Shown here one piece after another: positions 23,271 to 35,343 of a DNA stretch of 64,000 bases (the first letter of the stretch is position 1; every line of letters starts with the position of its first letter). A model generated the notes under the pieces. That model ran no database searches and was not told where the DNA came from. It saw only the letters and a program-made list of their open reading frames with translations. A program made the position numbers and the translations under genes. The DNA comes from Peromyscus leucopus (lineage: Eukaryota; Chordata; Mammalia; Rodentia; Cricetidae), in NCBI RefSeq assembly GCF_004664715.2, contig NC_051075.1, forward strand, positions 31,888,504 through 31,952,503. The letters are read 5' to 3'.

Positions 23271-23578
23271 CAGGAATGAGTTGCATGCAATCAGTACAGA
23301 AAGGTACTCTGCATGCTACTAAAGGAGAAAAGTAAACACCAGCCTTGCTACAGACCATCTACAATGGTGACCTGCATGCCAAGACATATTGGTGCAGTAG
23401 TGACGCAAATGCTGTGGGAGAAACCAACCACTATCTGGTTAATTTTAAGGCCCACTCCATGAGATGGAACCCATGCCTGACACTGCTCAGGTGGCCAAGT
23501 ATCCAAGACTAGATCGGCCATGGACCTAGAGTAAAACCAAATGTTATTGTTCTTCTAAAGAAACCAAATGACTCCTCT

Positions 23579-23885
23579 ACCAAGCTTTTTTCTTTTGGAC
23601 CACGAACCAGTTTCCAAATCACAACAGAGACTTCTTATTAGTTTAGAAAGCTAAGCCTTAGCTGAGCTCTTATTTTAATCAGTTTCTCTTCATCTACATT
23701 TTATCTCAGGGCTTTTTACCTTTCTTTTCTTCTGTATCTCTTACTTTCAATGCTTCTTAGGTCTGGTGCTGGCTGCCTGGCTTCTGGCCCTGGGCATGTC
23801 CCTCTCTTTCTCCCTCATTCTCTCCTCCTTCTTCTCAAACCTAGATTTCTCCTCCTATTTATTCTCCCTGCCTGCCAGGCCCACC

Positions 23886-23934
<49 letters not shown>

Positions 23935-24132
23935 AGCTATTGGCTATTCAGCTCTTTATTAGAATAATTAGGTGCCTTAGGTAGGCAAGATGGAACAAAT
24001 GCTATATATCTTATATAATTAAGCAAAGACAGCATAAACAACTGTAACATACCTCTGTACAGTTAAAGTAATATTCTGTAGCAAAAACAAGCGTAACACA
24101 GTTTTGCCTAGTTAAAGTAATATTCCACAACA
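23579..24132 (-). mobile_element. LTR inserted in L1 3' UTR
   Basis: On the minus strand it starts tgttgtggaatattac and contains 'aataaagagctgaatagccaatagctaggcag' in pieces also present in the LTR at 8024, then a GA array, then 'gaataaataggaggag'. Flanks are tcctct (23573-23578) and gcctct (24133-24138), 5/6 identical. The outer end on the left lacks a clean TG/CA terminus, so that boundary is approximate. The host L1 3' UTR resumes on both sides. Confidence 0.65.
23889..23930 (+). repeat. (CT)n microsatellite inside the LTR
   Basis: Twenty-one uninterrupted CT units, lying just downstream (in LTR sense) of the CCAAT module. Confidence 0.97.
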
Positions 24133-24600
24133 GCCTCTTAACTACATTCTGCTATTCTCATAGATAAGTGTCTTACTCAGCCATCATTAGAGAAGCTCTC
24201 TCTGTAATAGATGAGAACTAATACAGAAACCCACAACGGGACGATGTGCAGAGAGTGAAAGACCTTGGAACACTTAGTCTTAAATGGTATGTCTTCATCA
24301 AATTCTTCCCCTCAGGACTTAGGGAACTCTGCAGAAGAAGAGGCAGAAAGATTATAAGAGCAAGAGGGATGGATGGCACAAAGAAAACCATGTGTCCCAG
24401 GCACAACAGAACTATGGACATATGAACTCACAGAGATACAAATAACACTGAATGAGAGGCCCCATACCCAACAGTAGATGGCCAACACAAAATTCAACTG
24501 TAGTTGTAAAGATTTTTTTGTCTCATATTGCTTTATTTTGGCTTTCTGATTTTTTTTAACCTCATTGGTCCATTAATTGTATTTTATGATTTCCAATTTT

Positions 24601-25020
24601 GAGCCTTTATGGGTATTATGTGTGTATGTGTGCATGCATGCACACGTGCATATCTGCATGTAGATGTATTCCTCATACTCTTTCTTGTAGTGGGTACCTG
24701 TTCCACCTATGAACTTGAGGTAAGAGCCCATAGGGCGTGGCCTCTGAGCTAGCTTAAGACCTGAGGGGCATGTATGCAGGCCCCATCTCTTCTCTCCCTT
24801 ATGGGCTTTGATGGTGTGGACTGACTCAGGAGGGAGAAGCAGTCTGGGACCAGCCATCAGCCTTCCAGGACTCTATGATGGATTTGCTTTATCGTGTTTA
24901 GTGAGTTGTTCTCCTCAATATAATTTTTTTAAATAAATATTTCCTTTATCAGTCAGTATCTGTGGATTATCTGCAATGCTTTCCTAGTTTCTTTTTCATT
25001 ATTGCTGTCATTTAGTTTGT
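24601..25020. other. Unrecognised DNA
   Basis: A short alternating purine/pyrimidine stretch (tgtgtatgtgtgcatgcatgcacacgtg-type, 24620-24650) can adopt Z-form. No element or gene recognised. Confidence 0.4.
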
Positions 25021-25780
25021 TCATTTTCTTTATTTTATTTTACATTTGAACCACAACTTCTCCTCCCTCCTCTCCTCCCAATCCCTCCTCTCACCTCTAT
25101 TTTACCCCCATCCACTCCTCGCTCTCCATTCACATGGGGTAAGGTCTCCCTTGGGAATCCACAAAGCATGGCAATATCAAGTTGTGGCAGGACCAAGCTC
25201 CTCCCCGCCTGCATCAAGGCTGAACAAGGCACCCCACCATGGGGAATAGGAAAAGAGCCAGTTCATGCACCAGGGACAGATCCTGGTCCTATTGCTAGGA
25301 GCCCCACAAACAGACCAAGCCACACAACTGTCACCCAGATACAGAGGGCCTAGGTTGGTCCCATGCCGGCTCCCTAGCTGTCTGTCGAGAGTCTGTGAGC
25401 TCCCACAAGCCCAGATCAGCTGTCTCTGTGGGTTTCCCATGATGATTTTGAAGCCCCCTTGATCATAAAATCCCTCCACCCTCTCTTCAATTGGACTCCT
25501 GGAGCTCGGCCCAATGCTTACCTGTGGATGTCTGCATCTGCTTCTATCAGTTACTGGATGAAGTTTCCAAGACAACAATTAGGGTAGTCACCAATCTGAA
25601 GGGGAAGGCCAAGACAACAATTAGGGTAGTCACCAATCTGAAGGGGAAGGCCAAGACAACAATTAGGGTAGTCACCAATCTGAAGGCCTCTCCACTATTG
25701 CTAGGAGTCATAGCTGGGGTCATCCTTGTGGCTTCCTGGCAGTTTCATTGGCACCAGGTTTTGTTAATTTTCTTTTGTCC
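25021..25780 (-). mobile_element. 5'-truncated L1, 3' UTR
   Basis: Antisense L1 3' UTR: T-rich tail at the left, C/T-rich tract (G-rich in sense) at 25060-25130, then 'cacatggggtaaggtctccc', 'gttgtggcaggaccaagctcc' and 'ccagatacagagggcctagg', matching parts of the sense 3' UTR at 61100-61290. It includes the 42-bp tandem triplication listed separately. The 120-aa open frame at 25491-25853 is a by-product of the UTR and the triplication. Confidence 0.8.
25567..25686 (+). repeat. Perfect 42-bp tandem triplication
   Basis: The unit starts ccaagacaacaattaggg and occurs at 25567, 25609 and 25651; the third copy is cut after 36 bp. Copies are identical by eye. As 42 is divisible by three, the open frame passes through as a 14-residue repeat. 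It lies inside an L1 3' UTR whose other copies have the phrase once. Confidence 0.95.
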
Positions 25781-25789
25781 TTACCTTTT

Positions 25790-28700
25790 TTATTTGCCTG
25801 TATTTGTTTTTCCTCAAGAGAAAAAGAAGGAAGATGTGGAGTTAGAAAGGTAGGTAGGTAGAGAGGAGCTAAGGGAACAGAAACCATGGTCAGAATATAT
25901 GTATGAGAAAAACTTATTTATTAAATATAAGATAAACCAATTAAATTATAAAATACTTTCAAATGTAATGTAATCCTTTTAGTTTGATTTAAAACAAATG
26001 CATAGATTATGAATTTTTTATTATATTATCATTGAAATACCGAGAGACTACACATAAATCCTGATGCATGTTTTGACTATTTAATAATACAATAGTTAAT
26101 AGGACTTAGCAAACACTATTTATGTTCTACCCAAAATTTAAACATTCCTCAAATAACTTTTCCTCCAAATCCTTATGTTTCAGAAAAAAACCTTACATAG
26201 ATATATTAGATGGTTGGTTTACAAATTTATCTCCACTTTGAAATTGTCTATGCTCTTTTCACTTTTGCCTACCATTTGTATTTTCTATCTTCATTCAAAG
26301 CTACTAGAATACAACATAAAGGCAAGAGATACTGTGAATTAAATTTTACTTAATATTGGTAATACCAACCTAAAAATAGGGGTGACTCAGAAATTGTACT
26401 TAATCTCAACTCATGATGAATATGCTGTAACTATCTTTCTGGTTTAGTTTTCCAATTTTCTGATCTACTAATTTTAATAAGTTTATTCATTTACAAGAGC
26501 TGCCATAAGAAATTACCAGAGCATCCTGGATTAAAACCATTCCTGACTCTGAAAGCCAGAAATCAGGAGCTGCCAGGATTTGTTGCCTCTTGAATTTCTG
26601 TCAGGCAATCTGTTCCAGTCCTGTAACTTCTGGCAGCTTCAGGCCATCCAGGAAAGCCTTCATCTTCATCTTCATGTGATTCTCTCCACATTGTTTATGA
26701 AGACATGACATGTTTCATTTGGTTTACAACCTTACCCCTTTAGATCCTTAATAGCATCAGGCTTTGGCATACTCTAATTCCAAATCAGATCACACCAACT
26801 AAGAATTAAAATCAAGATGTGTCTTTTGAGGACCACAACTAAACTTACTATTCTATGTTTCATTATTAATTATTTTAAACAGATTTTTCATATATGAAAT
26901 AAAATACTGGAAATTGAGCACATTAATATGCAACACAAAATTTATGATAGAGCTATAGCTGTGAACTCTTTATTTCATGGGTTTACATCTCCATTTTAAC
27001 TAAATTTACTTTTCTAATTTGTATTTTTATGGTCACACTTCCAATATTGTTCCAACATTTTTGAGTAGCATTTTAGTATTTGATCACTACATAACATCAT
27101 TTCCTGAAACAAATTAATTTAACTATTAACATGATCAAAATAACCACTCCAGAAATAATAACCCTTGAATAACAGAAATGACAAATGACATTTCCATTAT
27201 TTTTCATAAGTCAATGATATCAGTAATCTAAGCACGCAGGTTAGTTTGTGAACATTTATTTATATACAGAGTTAAATTGTCATCCAATTCTTTGTATAAC
27301 CAGTGGCAAACACTTGACATCAATTTATTTTATTATTGATTTCTTGATTTCTAGATGTAGAATTTACAACTCTTTTTAATTTGTTCAAGCAACACATCCT
27401 TGAGAATAATAAATATATCCATACCAAATGTAAACCAGTGATGAGGTAATCAATTTAATTTTTTTACATTTATTTATTTAATGTTATGGGGATGAGTGGT
27501 GCATGCCATGAATGGTGAATGTATGGAGGTCAGAGGACAACTTGCAAGACTTGACTCTGTCCTTTCACCACATGAGCACTGAGGATCAAACTCAGGTCAT
27601 CAGGCTTGGAGGCAAACACCTCTACCCACTAAACTGACTCCTGACACCAAATATCAGATGGAAATCAATTTTTTAAAACATGCAGCATTTAAATAACAAT
27701 GTAGTCTTAAAATCAAATCCATAGGGGAGGGACAGATAATGTTTGGGGGCTTTGCAGAAGCAACTAATTGATTGGGATTAAAATTTATTTAGTTTCATTC
27801 CCAAGAGCATAATGTAAATATACTCAGTATAGAAGTGGGAGGAGCACTGACCCTCAGATCTAAGTAGCCATCTAACTGGAGAAAGAAGAATGAACTAACT
27901 TATTGCTCAGTTCTCTAATTCAATATTTTAAGTGTTTATAAGCATCAATGTTGGACCACTTCATGTGTGGACTTCCTGCTTCTTTCATTTATATTTCAGT
28001 TTACACTTCATTCACTGTCTTCTGTAGTGGTATTTGCTCTGCCTATGACCTTGGGCTATAAGCCTGAAAAAGGCAGTGCTTCTTGCCTGGGTACCTGACC
28101 TCTTAAAAGAAAAAGAGGGAGGGGTCACGCTCTCTTCTTGGCATGATGGACACCGGATAGCCAGGTGCATTCGCTCCCTGGCAGAAGAGAGGACAACATC
28201 AGGTCATTACTCCGTTCTGTACCTGTGAGTGTATTTCCCCAATTTATATGTTAATAAATACTGATACCCCTTAAGAAGATTCTTGTGGATTTCTCACATT
28301 AGTTTTCAGTTGTTAGACCAAAACAATCCAAGATTAAATACTTCAAATATTTTTCACCTAAAACTAGAAAATTTGCACAAATCTTTTAGCTCTTTTCCCC
28401 ACAATTAGTAAAACTTTTTAAAATTTTTAATGTATTCTTAAGATAAGACCTCCAACTGGCTTTGGCCATCAATACATGGGTGTTGATCCATGTGAGTGCA
28501 TTCATTATCATCAGAGAAGAACCTCCGGTGAGAAACTGGGTTACCTGGTAGAAATATACATTGCCAGGTATTGTTTCACTTTAATTTTCTTAGAGAGACT
28601 CCTAAAAATGTTCCAATGGCATCACCTTTTACAAGCTGTACTTGATCATAAATAAACAGTAATCCAGGGAAAACTCAAGTGATACTTGGTACCATTAAAG

Positions 28701-30169
28701 TCTTCTGTTATTTAACAGGACAAATTTGATGTATTACTTCATAATGCAGTTAATTTAAAGACAATAAATATGAGTGTATCAGTGTGAGTTTATGGCTCAT
28801 AAAACAGATTCATTTTCTTGAAAATATATGTGTGTATGTACTTAAAAATGGAATTGGCTTGGCTATACATTAAAATCAAATAACACAGTGCCTCTGGCTT
28901 TCTGAACTCTACTCATCTTGCCTTCTGTGAAAAGATAATTGAATTTCTTATCTAAATATTGGCTATTCCTTGCCAACTCACTGAAAGTCAAAACTCCTTT
29001 CTGGATAAACTTTTAAATTATCAGGTTGGATCCCAGTTTAATGATTCAAAAAACCACTATAAATTATATATTAAGACAATTTTCAGATGATCTTGATTAC
29101 TTTCCCAATGGGAATGTGAAAATCTATACTGCAAAATGGAGAAATAGATGGCCAACTAGCATTTAAATCAAAATTGTCTACTTCCTGACAGAGAGCTGAG
29201 ATTCACCTGATTTGTGTTTTGTGTACAGGATGTTCAGCATAAGATCATGTTTCAAAATATAAGCTAGAGAGTGTCAGAATGAGATAGATACCCAACTTCT
29301 GGCCTTCGTAGCTCTCACGAGTGAACAAACATACACACACAAAAGAAGTTTTTGGTGTGCTATGCCTGGAGGCTATTGGCATAGAAAGTTTTAACTGGCT
29401 AGCTAGAAGCGGGCACCAAATATGACTGATTATAGGGAGGTTTATTTCACTTCCCTCACTGGTTTTAACCTACAAACTAGGGGAGCTGGTAGCTCTTCTA
29501 TTAATCAGATACTGCTGTTTTGAAAATGTTTGACTAGGGCTTGTAGCTTAACTTCTAGGATGTGGGTCAGAGTTCTACTTTTATTTGCAATGTGTCCATT
29601 GTCCATTTCTATATTCGGAGTCTCACATTCAGACGTACCTCATCTTTTTTTTTTTTTTTTTTTTTTTTTTTACTACAAGGTCATTCCATAGAGTAAAAGC
29701 TATTCATTGATTTATTAAAGCATGTCAAGACTTATTTCTATTTCATGTACAAATTAAAATGCATGATAAGATTTTTCTTTAAACAGATGAACATTTCAGA
29801 ATAGAATTCCAAGGTCTTTCTCCAGTAACTCACAAAACAAATAACTAGAATTTATCAAGGTTTCTTATTACTCAACAAACATGCAAAAATCTAGACTATA
29901 ATTTAGAAGGTAATAGTCCAAACCATAGCATTACCTAGCTTTGTTTCTCTGAAATAGCTGCTTTCTGCTTCTCTAACTTGCCTCTTGTTATTAATTACAT
30001 GTTTAAAAAACAGGATGTTTTTACATTTTGTAATCTGACTCAAGATGGGCACAATGAACATCATGTAGTCCCTGACATGTTGGTATTTCTGTCCTCTCCA
30101 TACACTGTTCATGTGTGTGTCTTTTTGTGTTCTATATATACCTACATAATTATACATTTATATATTATA
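25790..30169. other. Mostly unrecognised AT-rich DNA
   Basis: No gene. 26490-26870 has the layout of an ancient mammalian repeat ('gagctgccataagaaattacc' at its start). 28025-28310 is LTR-like, ending 'aataaatactgatacccctt' and 'ttcttgtggatttctcaca', without a confirmed target duplication. A T-run of about 26 bases lies at 29645-29670. The B3 at 27465 is listed separately. The remainder shows nothing recognisable. Confidence 0.4.
27465..27650 (-). mobile_element. B3/B2-type SINE, antisense
   Basis: A T-rich start, then 'ggaggtcagaggacaacttgc', 'actcaggtcatcaggcttgg' and 'cacctctacccactaaactg' match the antisense of a rodent B3 SINE through to its tRNA-like head (antisense of 'ggttcagtgggtagaggtg'). 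Confidence 0.75.
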
Positions 30170-30178
30170 GAGAGAGAG

Positions 30179-30235
<57 letters not shown>
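30170..30235 (+). repeat. (GA)n microsatellite
   Basis: About 66 bp of GA with one gggaa interruption near 30178. Confidence 0.97.
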
Positions 30236-30241
<6 letters not shown>

Positions 30242-30384
30242 AGCTTTTGCTAGTTTAAGCCTTATTTCTTACATATAATCTAGTGAATTCCTATGTTCAG
30301 TTCCTCTACAAAGAATAGAAATTCTGGATCACAGATGAGCATATTTCTCATAGGAGTGAGAGCTATGATTTCAAAGCAGAATTT

Positions 30385-30720
30385 GGGAACATGTTTAGTG
30401 GGTAGGGTGCTTTCTACATAAGCATAAGAGCTGGAGTTTGGGTCCCAGAAGCATGCATGGTAACACACATCTGTAGTCTCAGGGCTCCTATTGTAAGATA
30501 GAAAGCAAAGACAGGATACTCTCTGGAAGCTTATGGACCAGATAACATACAACCCAGCAAATAATAAAAAGAAAGACACTGCCCTAAACAAGTTGGATGA
30601 TGAAGCTGAATTACCGAAGTTTTTATTTGACCTCCACACGTACACAGTGGCATACATCAAGACTCATGCACAAACTCATTCACACGCATTCATGTGCACA
30701 CACAATATTTCAAAGGGTTT
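30385..30720 (+). mobile_element. B4/RSINE-type SINE
   Basis: 'gggtagggtgctttctacat', 'ggtcccagaagcatgcatgg', 'aagcttatggacc', 'gacactgcc', then 'tttgacctccacacgtacac' with a CA-rich tail follow the order of a composite B4/RSINE element (ID/tRNA-like head, B1-like middle, CA-rich end). Divergent copy. Confidence 0.6.
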
Positions 30721-31635
30721 TGAACTAGTAAATAAAACTCTTTAGGTTTCTATGAGAGTTTCAAAATCCCTAAGATTCTCAGCTTAGAGGTAGGAGACTT
30801 CAGAGGCTTCAGGTCACCCTCACCTGGTCCTGTTGCTTTGTGTCTGTGGTGTTCTGGTCCTCAGCAGAAACAAAGGATGGAGGAGACCTGACCACATCAT
30901 CGTAGCTTGGAAACAACATGAAGAAAGAGAAGGGTCTGGCATCACCATATTCCCTTCAGGGTGATGACTCTACTCCAAATTCCCCAGGTCCTTATTCTAG
31001 GCCCCACCTCCTAAGTGCACCATAGACTTGAGGGCCAAACTTCAGCACAGAAACCTTTGAGGAATATTTCAGACCCAGTCTCCAGCAAAAGCAAATGAAA
31101 ACAGTAAAATTCACATATCAAAGGCAGCCACATTTCAAATGCACATGCTGAAGATAGTATGAAAAAAAAATCAATGGAAGTGTCTGCTAAATTACATATA
31201 ATATAGTCCCTAACGTTAAAAACACTACAAAAAAGAAGTTGTAATACTTGGAAGATCAGGTCTTTGTAGCCTTCTAGTAGGGTGAATTATAACCATTTCA
31301 AATGTGAAAAAAAAACCTTTTATTCTGTACTTTATTCTTTGTTATTGTATCTCATATATGTTATATTGTTTCTTTCTTATCATGGTGCTACTAGGCTTAG
31401 CTAAATATCTTGTAGATTCATTGACTTTCTTCATTTGTCTAGGAGAATTTTTAATAGAAATCATATTTTGTCTTTAAATGTTAATAAGAACTTTCTGAAT
31501 TTTATTTTTGGTTTGAAATCTTTGCACAAAGTCAATGTTTTAACTTTATATTAATACCTAATGCCTATTAAGTTTATAGTTGATATCCTAATTTGCAAAT
31601 TTTTTTCCTGATTAGTCTGATTAAAAGTTGTTAGG
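30721..31635. other. Unrecognised DNA with a weak old repeat
   Basis: At 30980-31075 'aggccccacctcctaagtg' and 'aggaatatttcagacccag' resemble the end of an old dispersed rodent repeat. No gene recognised. Confidence 0.4.
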
Positions 31636-32520
31636 GCTTTAATTTGAAGTGTCCCGACAGACTCATGATTGAAGCTTGTTCCCCTGGCTTATAACACTGT
31701 TTTGGGAGCCTGTTGCATCTGGAGATGGGTGGGCCTAGCTGGGAGAAGTAGGCTGCCTGGAACAAGCCCTTGAAGGCTATAGCCCTTCCACTGGGTTCTA
31801 GTTGCTCTCTGCTTCTTAATCCAATGTGAGGTGAAAAATCTCAATGAACAAGTTCCTGTGGGGGTCCTTTTTTCCTCTCAGAGCCTGTCAGCCATCAGTC
31901 CAAGAATGGTAAGAGGCTGACGAGGCAACAGAAAGCTTTGTACATAGCCCATGAGCACAGATGGAGACAACCCTCCCTCCACGAGACTGATTTTGGTGAA
32001 TCAGATCAATTTGATTCCAGAGTATAAGGAATATATAGGACTGGGGAGTCTGGAGACAAACCTTAATTTGCATTAAATGGCATGCTCCTATCATAAGGCT
32101 TAGTATGTGGCTGTAGGGTCCTATAGCAGAGCTCCTAGCACAAGTCTTCACAGCAGGAATCTGTGCCAAGGATCAAGCTAAAGATGAATCAAGGATCAAG
32201 CTTGAGATGAATAAATCATCTGGTAGAGACAGTTTTAGAGAAGGTCAGTCCTCCAGGCCCAGAGACATTCTCAGATAAGGGCAGGTAGAGGCAGGAAGTT
32301 CTCCTGGAGTGAGGGAGTCTCATGTTGCCCAGCGATTGAGATAAACTGGCCAGCCAGCAATGTCTTCCAACAAGTTCCCACAGCTATCCACTGCCCAATT
32401 CCTCCCCTGCTGTGAAGCATTTAACCTCTGAACTCATTAAACAAAATAAATCTTTGCTCTTTTAAGTGGTTCCTGTCAGATATTATGGTCCGAGCAATAC
32501 AAAAAGTAAGCGATTACAGA
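31636..32520 (+). mobile_element. Ancient MaLR-like LTR, split by a younger LTR
   Basis: 31636-31856 ('gaagtgtcccgacagactcatg', 'gggtgggcctagctggg', 'ccaatgtgaggtg') and 32373-32520 ('aaataaatctttgctctttt', 'gatattatggtccgagca') follow the order of an ERVL-MaLR (MLT1-type) LTR, interrupted at 31857-32372. Naming is tentative. Confidence 0.55.
31857..32372 (+). mobile_element. 516-bp solo LTR with perfect 6-bp TSD
   Basis: TG...CA ends (tgtgggggtcc ... cttccaaca), flanked by agttcc at 31851-31856 and 32373-32378. On the plus strand 'gaatatatagg' near 32027 could be a TATA box and 'gaataaatc' near 32208 a polyadenylation signal, which fits this orientation. It shares no obvious sequence with the TGTGGTGAT or mys-like LTRs, so it represents a third LTR family here. 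It sits inside the older MaLR-like LTR. Confidence 0.8.
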
Positions 32521-32700
32521 CATTTATCCTGTATCATCGATCACCTCAAAAAACTAACTTCAGGAACGTTATCTTTCTCTGTGTACATTACTTTCCCTAT
32601 TGATCCATCATAGCCAGAAGTACTGGCTCTAGTATGTCTGCTTTCATAATTAATTTAAATCTTTCATTTATGAAGTCAGGAAACAGATTCTCACATATTC

Positions 32701-32701
<1 letters not shown>

Positions 32702-32743
<42 letters not shown>
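32702..32743 (+). repeat. (AC)n microsatellite
   Basis: About 21 uninterrupted AC units. Confidence 0.98.
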
Positions 32744-32745
<2 letters not shown>

Positions 32746-33514
32746 CTAAAATGTATTCTTACTATGTAAGGTCCCTTTTATCTGCCCAGGCTAAACCTCC
32801 AACTATAACTAACACATATTGTTCCTGGTCGTCAGTACCTTACTGGATCTCTCCAATTCATGCTAACACCACTTTTAATCACTTCACTTTCACTTGTCCT
32901 CCAGGCACAGAGTCCCCATCTTTAGGCTATTTATGAAGTCCACAATAGCTGTCATAGTCCCTACTTCCCAGAGACAATATTCTCTCAAACCACCCCATCC
33001 CACTTGCCTCATAGCCTGGCTAAAATATGTTTATGCTGATAAAAGTTTTTCTAGATATGAATAAATATCAGGAAAGCCTTTAATTCTAAGAACACATAAA
33101 ATAACCAGAATCTGCTGGATAATTAAATGGAGGTATGACAAGACCTCAGGAGTAAAAGATGCAGAAATACATTTCAACTAAGCAATGTGGTTTATTGTCT
33201 TTTTATCCTGTTCTATTTATTTAAATTTATAAATAAAAATCTATGTATTTATGATAATATAACTTCAAGATAGCATGGGTCTTTTGCAAAAGTCCTCTGA
33301 TGGTTTTGACATCAAAAGGTATGATTGTTCTCGTGATTTACATTCTCTGAAGGAACATTGACATTGATAAATATGAGCTTTTACAAAACGGCTGCTACAT
33401 TGTTCTCAGTGACAGTCCATCCAACTTCTACCCGAAAGATTTTAAACAAAATTTGTCATTAAAAAAGTATCCTTCAAACTTATTATACTATGCTTGGATG
33501 TGACTTAAGTGAAT
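32744..33514. other. Unrecognised DNA
   Basis: No gene or repeat recognised. Confidence 0.4.
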
Positions 33515-33920
33515 ACCTCAAAACTCTCATGTATTAGAAACTTGATCCCCAGCATACAATGTCAAAAAGTGAAGGGGATTTTAAGAGGTTATACTAAGTG
33601 AGAAGTATGAGGTAATTGGAGCACTGCTCTTGGAAGGTATTAATGTAGTTTTCATGGGATCCTAGCCCTTTATTGTAGCAAAGGTATTGCAAGACTACCC
33701 TCCCTGCTTTGTTCTGTCTTCCCTCTCCCATATGATCTCTCCCTTTTGTACACATTCCACCATGATGACATTCAATGTGATGTGACACAGTCAGGAGCCC
33801 TCACCAGAGTTAGCAATATGATGCGTGAACTTTGAATCTGCAAAACTTTGAGATGAATAAATCTCTTACCTTTACAGATGAGCAGTCTCATATTTTTTGT
33901 TACAGCAACAGAAAGCAGAT
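33515..33920 (+). mobile_element. Ancient MLT1-type MaLR LTR
   Basis: In order: 'cttgatccccagc', 'gggattttaagaggttat', 'gcaaaggtattgc', 'gtgacacagtcaggagccctcacc', 'tgaataaatctcttacct' and 'tttgttacagcaacagaaag'. This is the MLT1 layout, ending in the AATAAA region and the 'tttgttatagcagcag' phrase. Highly diverged. Confidence 0.65.
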
Positions 33921-33989
33921 TTCCCACCCCACCCCCATTTGTTAAAGATGCTATATTTACACCATCATGTATTTTGGCGTCTTTATTCA

Positions 33990-34139
33990 ACTATAAGGTA
34001 GCTATAATTGTACATAGTTAAATCTGACTCTTCTACTCTAGTCTTTATACTTCTCTGTAAATCGAGGTAGGTTATTCTTTTTGTTCAGGATTGCCTTGGC
34101 TATCTGAGGTCTTTTGTGCTTCTACATGATTGGGATGTC
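33990..34139 (-). mobile_element. Small antisense L1 ORF2 fragment
   Basis: 'tttgttcaggattgccttgg' followed by 'ctatctgaggtcttttgtgc' is the antisense of a well-conserved L1 ORF2 stretch located 3' of the reverse transcriptase. Only about 100-150 bp is recognisable. Confidence 0.5.
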
Positions 34140-34760
34140 TTGATCAATCCCTCTTCTCAAGGGTCAGGGTTCCATGTGTAAGAGGAATTGAAAAGATTGT
34201 AAGAGTCAGAGTTGGTGGATGATTCCAAGGAAACAATGTCTTCCAGACCCAACATGTTTACATATGATGCACATATGAACTCACAAGACTGTGGCAGCAT
34301 TCACAAAGTCCAAGTCCCTTCACAAGTCCAAGGCAGATGGGGTCCCTGCACTGACAGAGCAGACTTGGATACAGGCCCCTACTCCCTAACCAAGAAGCTA
34401 TTTGCAATTGATTCTCACTGGTGAAGGGAAAACCATTTCTGTTCAATGGAGTGTCACTTGGTAAATCAACCACACTCTAGGCTATATGCTCAGGAGTAGC
34501 TGATAATACAGTTTGTTTGTCTCTTTTTGTTTCGTTATGTTTAGTGTGACACATTTTGTCTTATTGGTCTACTACTTGTTTGTTTGCTTTAGTTTGTCAG
34601 TTAGTTTGTTTTGAAACAAAAAGAGAAAGAAAGAACATAAAGTAGAATGGGTAGTGAGGTAGGGAGGATCTGGGAGGATTAAAGGAAGAGAAAAAACAGA
34701 TTCAAAATACATTGCATATAAAAAAAATTGTACAAAAATGTGGAGAGAAAAAAAAACTTT
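34140..34760 (+). mobile_element. 5'-truncated L1 (Lx-type), 3' UTR and tail
   Basis: Sense L1 3' UTR with 'gattccaaggaaacaatgtc', 'gcacatatgaactcacaaga', 'taaccaagaagctatttgca', 'cttattggtctacta', 'ggtagggaggatctggga' and an A-rich terminus at 34715-34760. Confidence 0.8.
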
Positions 34761-34873
34761 TCATGATAAAAACAGCCTAGAGGAATTTGTGGCCCAAACA
34801 AGCCCTACAATGAATACTGGAACAAATACCCCAGACTAAAGAGGCTATGTGGAAAAAATAAATTATACTAGAA

Positions 34874-35343
34874 TGTAGATGAATTTCTAAACAGTCTTAT
34901 TAAATAAGAAATGCAGAGCCAAATACAGGGGTAATAGTCGAAGAGATCAGAGAAATAGTGAATAGCCACGACGAGCTTTAGCTTACCATCATGCAGTAAC
35001 TTGCCCAGAGAGAGCATGTTCATGTCTAACCTGCACTTTTATTGCCTTCCTGTTCTGCCTTCTTGTTGGCTCTAAGCCCAGCCACATCACTTCCTCGTCA
35101 CTGCCTCTCTATACAGACCTCCAGGTCTCTATGGTTCATACTGGGATTAAAGGTGCGTGTCACCATGCTTGGCTGTGTCCTTGACCACAGATAGACTCTG
35201 CCTGACATGTGATCGGATTAAAGCATTTGCTGCCACTGCCTGACTTCTGTTTATGGCTCGCTATGTCCTCTGATCTCCAGGCAAAAATTATTTATTAACA
35301 TACAAATAAAATCACATTTCAGCACAAATAAAATATCACCACA
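34874..35343 (-). mobile_element. Solo LTR with perfect 6-bp TSD
   Basis: This 470-bp TG...CA element is flanked by ctagaa at 34868-34873 and 35344-35349. It is the best-preserved member of the family with copies at 16973-17439 and 50564-50756. In sense (minus) it starts tgtggtgatattttatttg and carries B1-head-like modules around 35137-35245, seen antisense. There is no internal region. The young-looking duplication contrasts with the 5/6 match of the 16973 copy. Confidence 0.88.

Larger units (their letters stand above)
23271..24600 (+). mobile_element. Old L1 (Lx-type) 3' UTR, split by an LTR
   Basis: 23271-23572 ('taaggcccactccatgagat', 'ggaacccatgcctgac') and 24139-24600 ('ttaactacattctgctat', 'ccctcaggacttagggaac', 'agtagatggccaacacaaaa') are consecutive parts of the long Lx-type L1 3' UTR in sense orientation. 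They are interrupted by the LTR at 23579-24132. No ORF2 sequence is retained. Confidence 0.7.

Noticed and set aside
23571..24138. Exact LTR ends for the element split into the L1 3' UTR
   Set aside because: Only a 5/6 duplication is present and the left end lacks a clean TG/CA terminus, so exact ends are not claimed.
25567..25686. Possible CRISPR-like repeat array
   Set aside because: Units are head-to-tail with no spacers, and the DNA is mammalian L1 3' UTR.
25491..25853. 120-aa open frame as a repeat-containing protein
   Set aside because: It lies antisense across an L1 3' UTR and gains length only from the in-frame 42-bp triplication.
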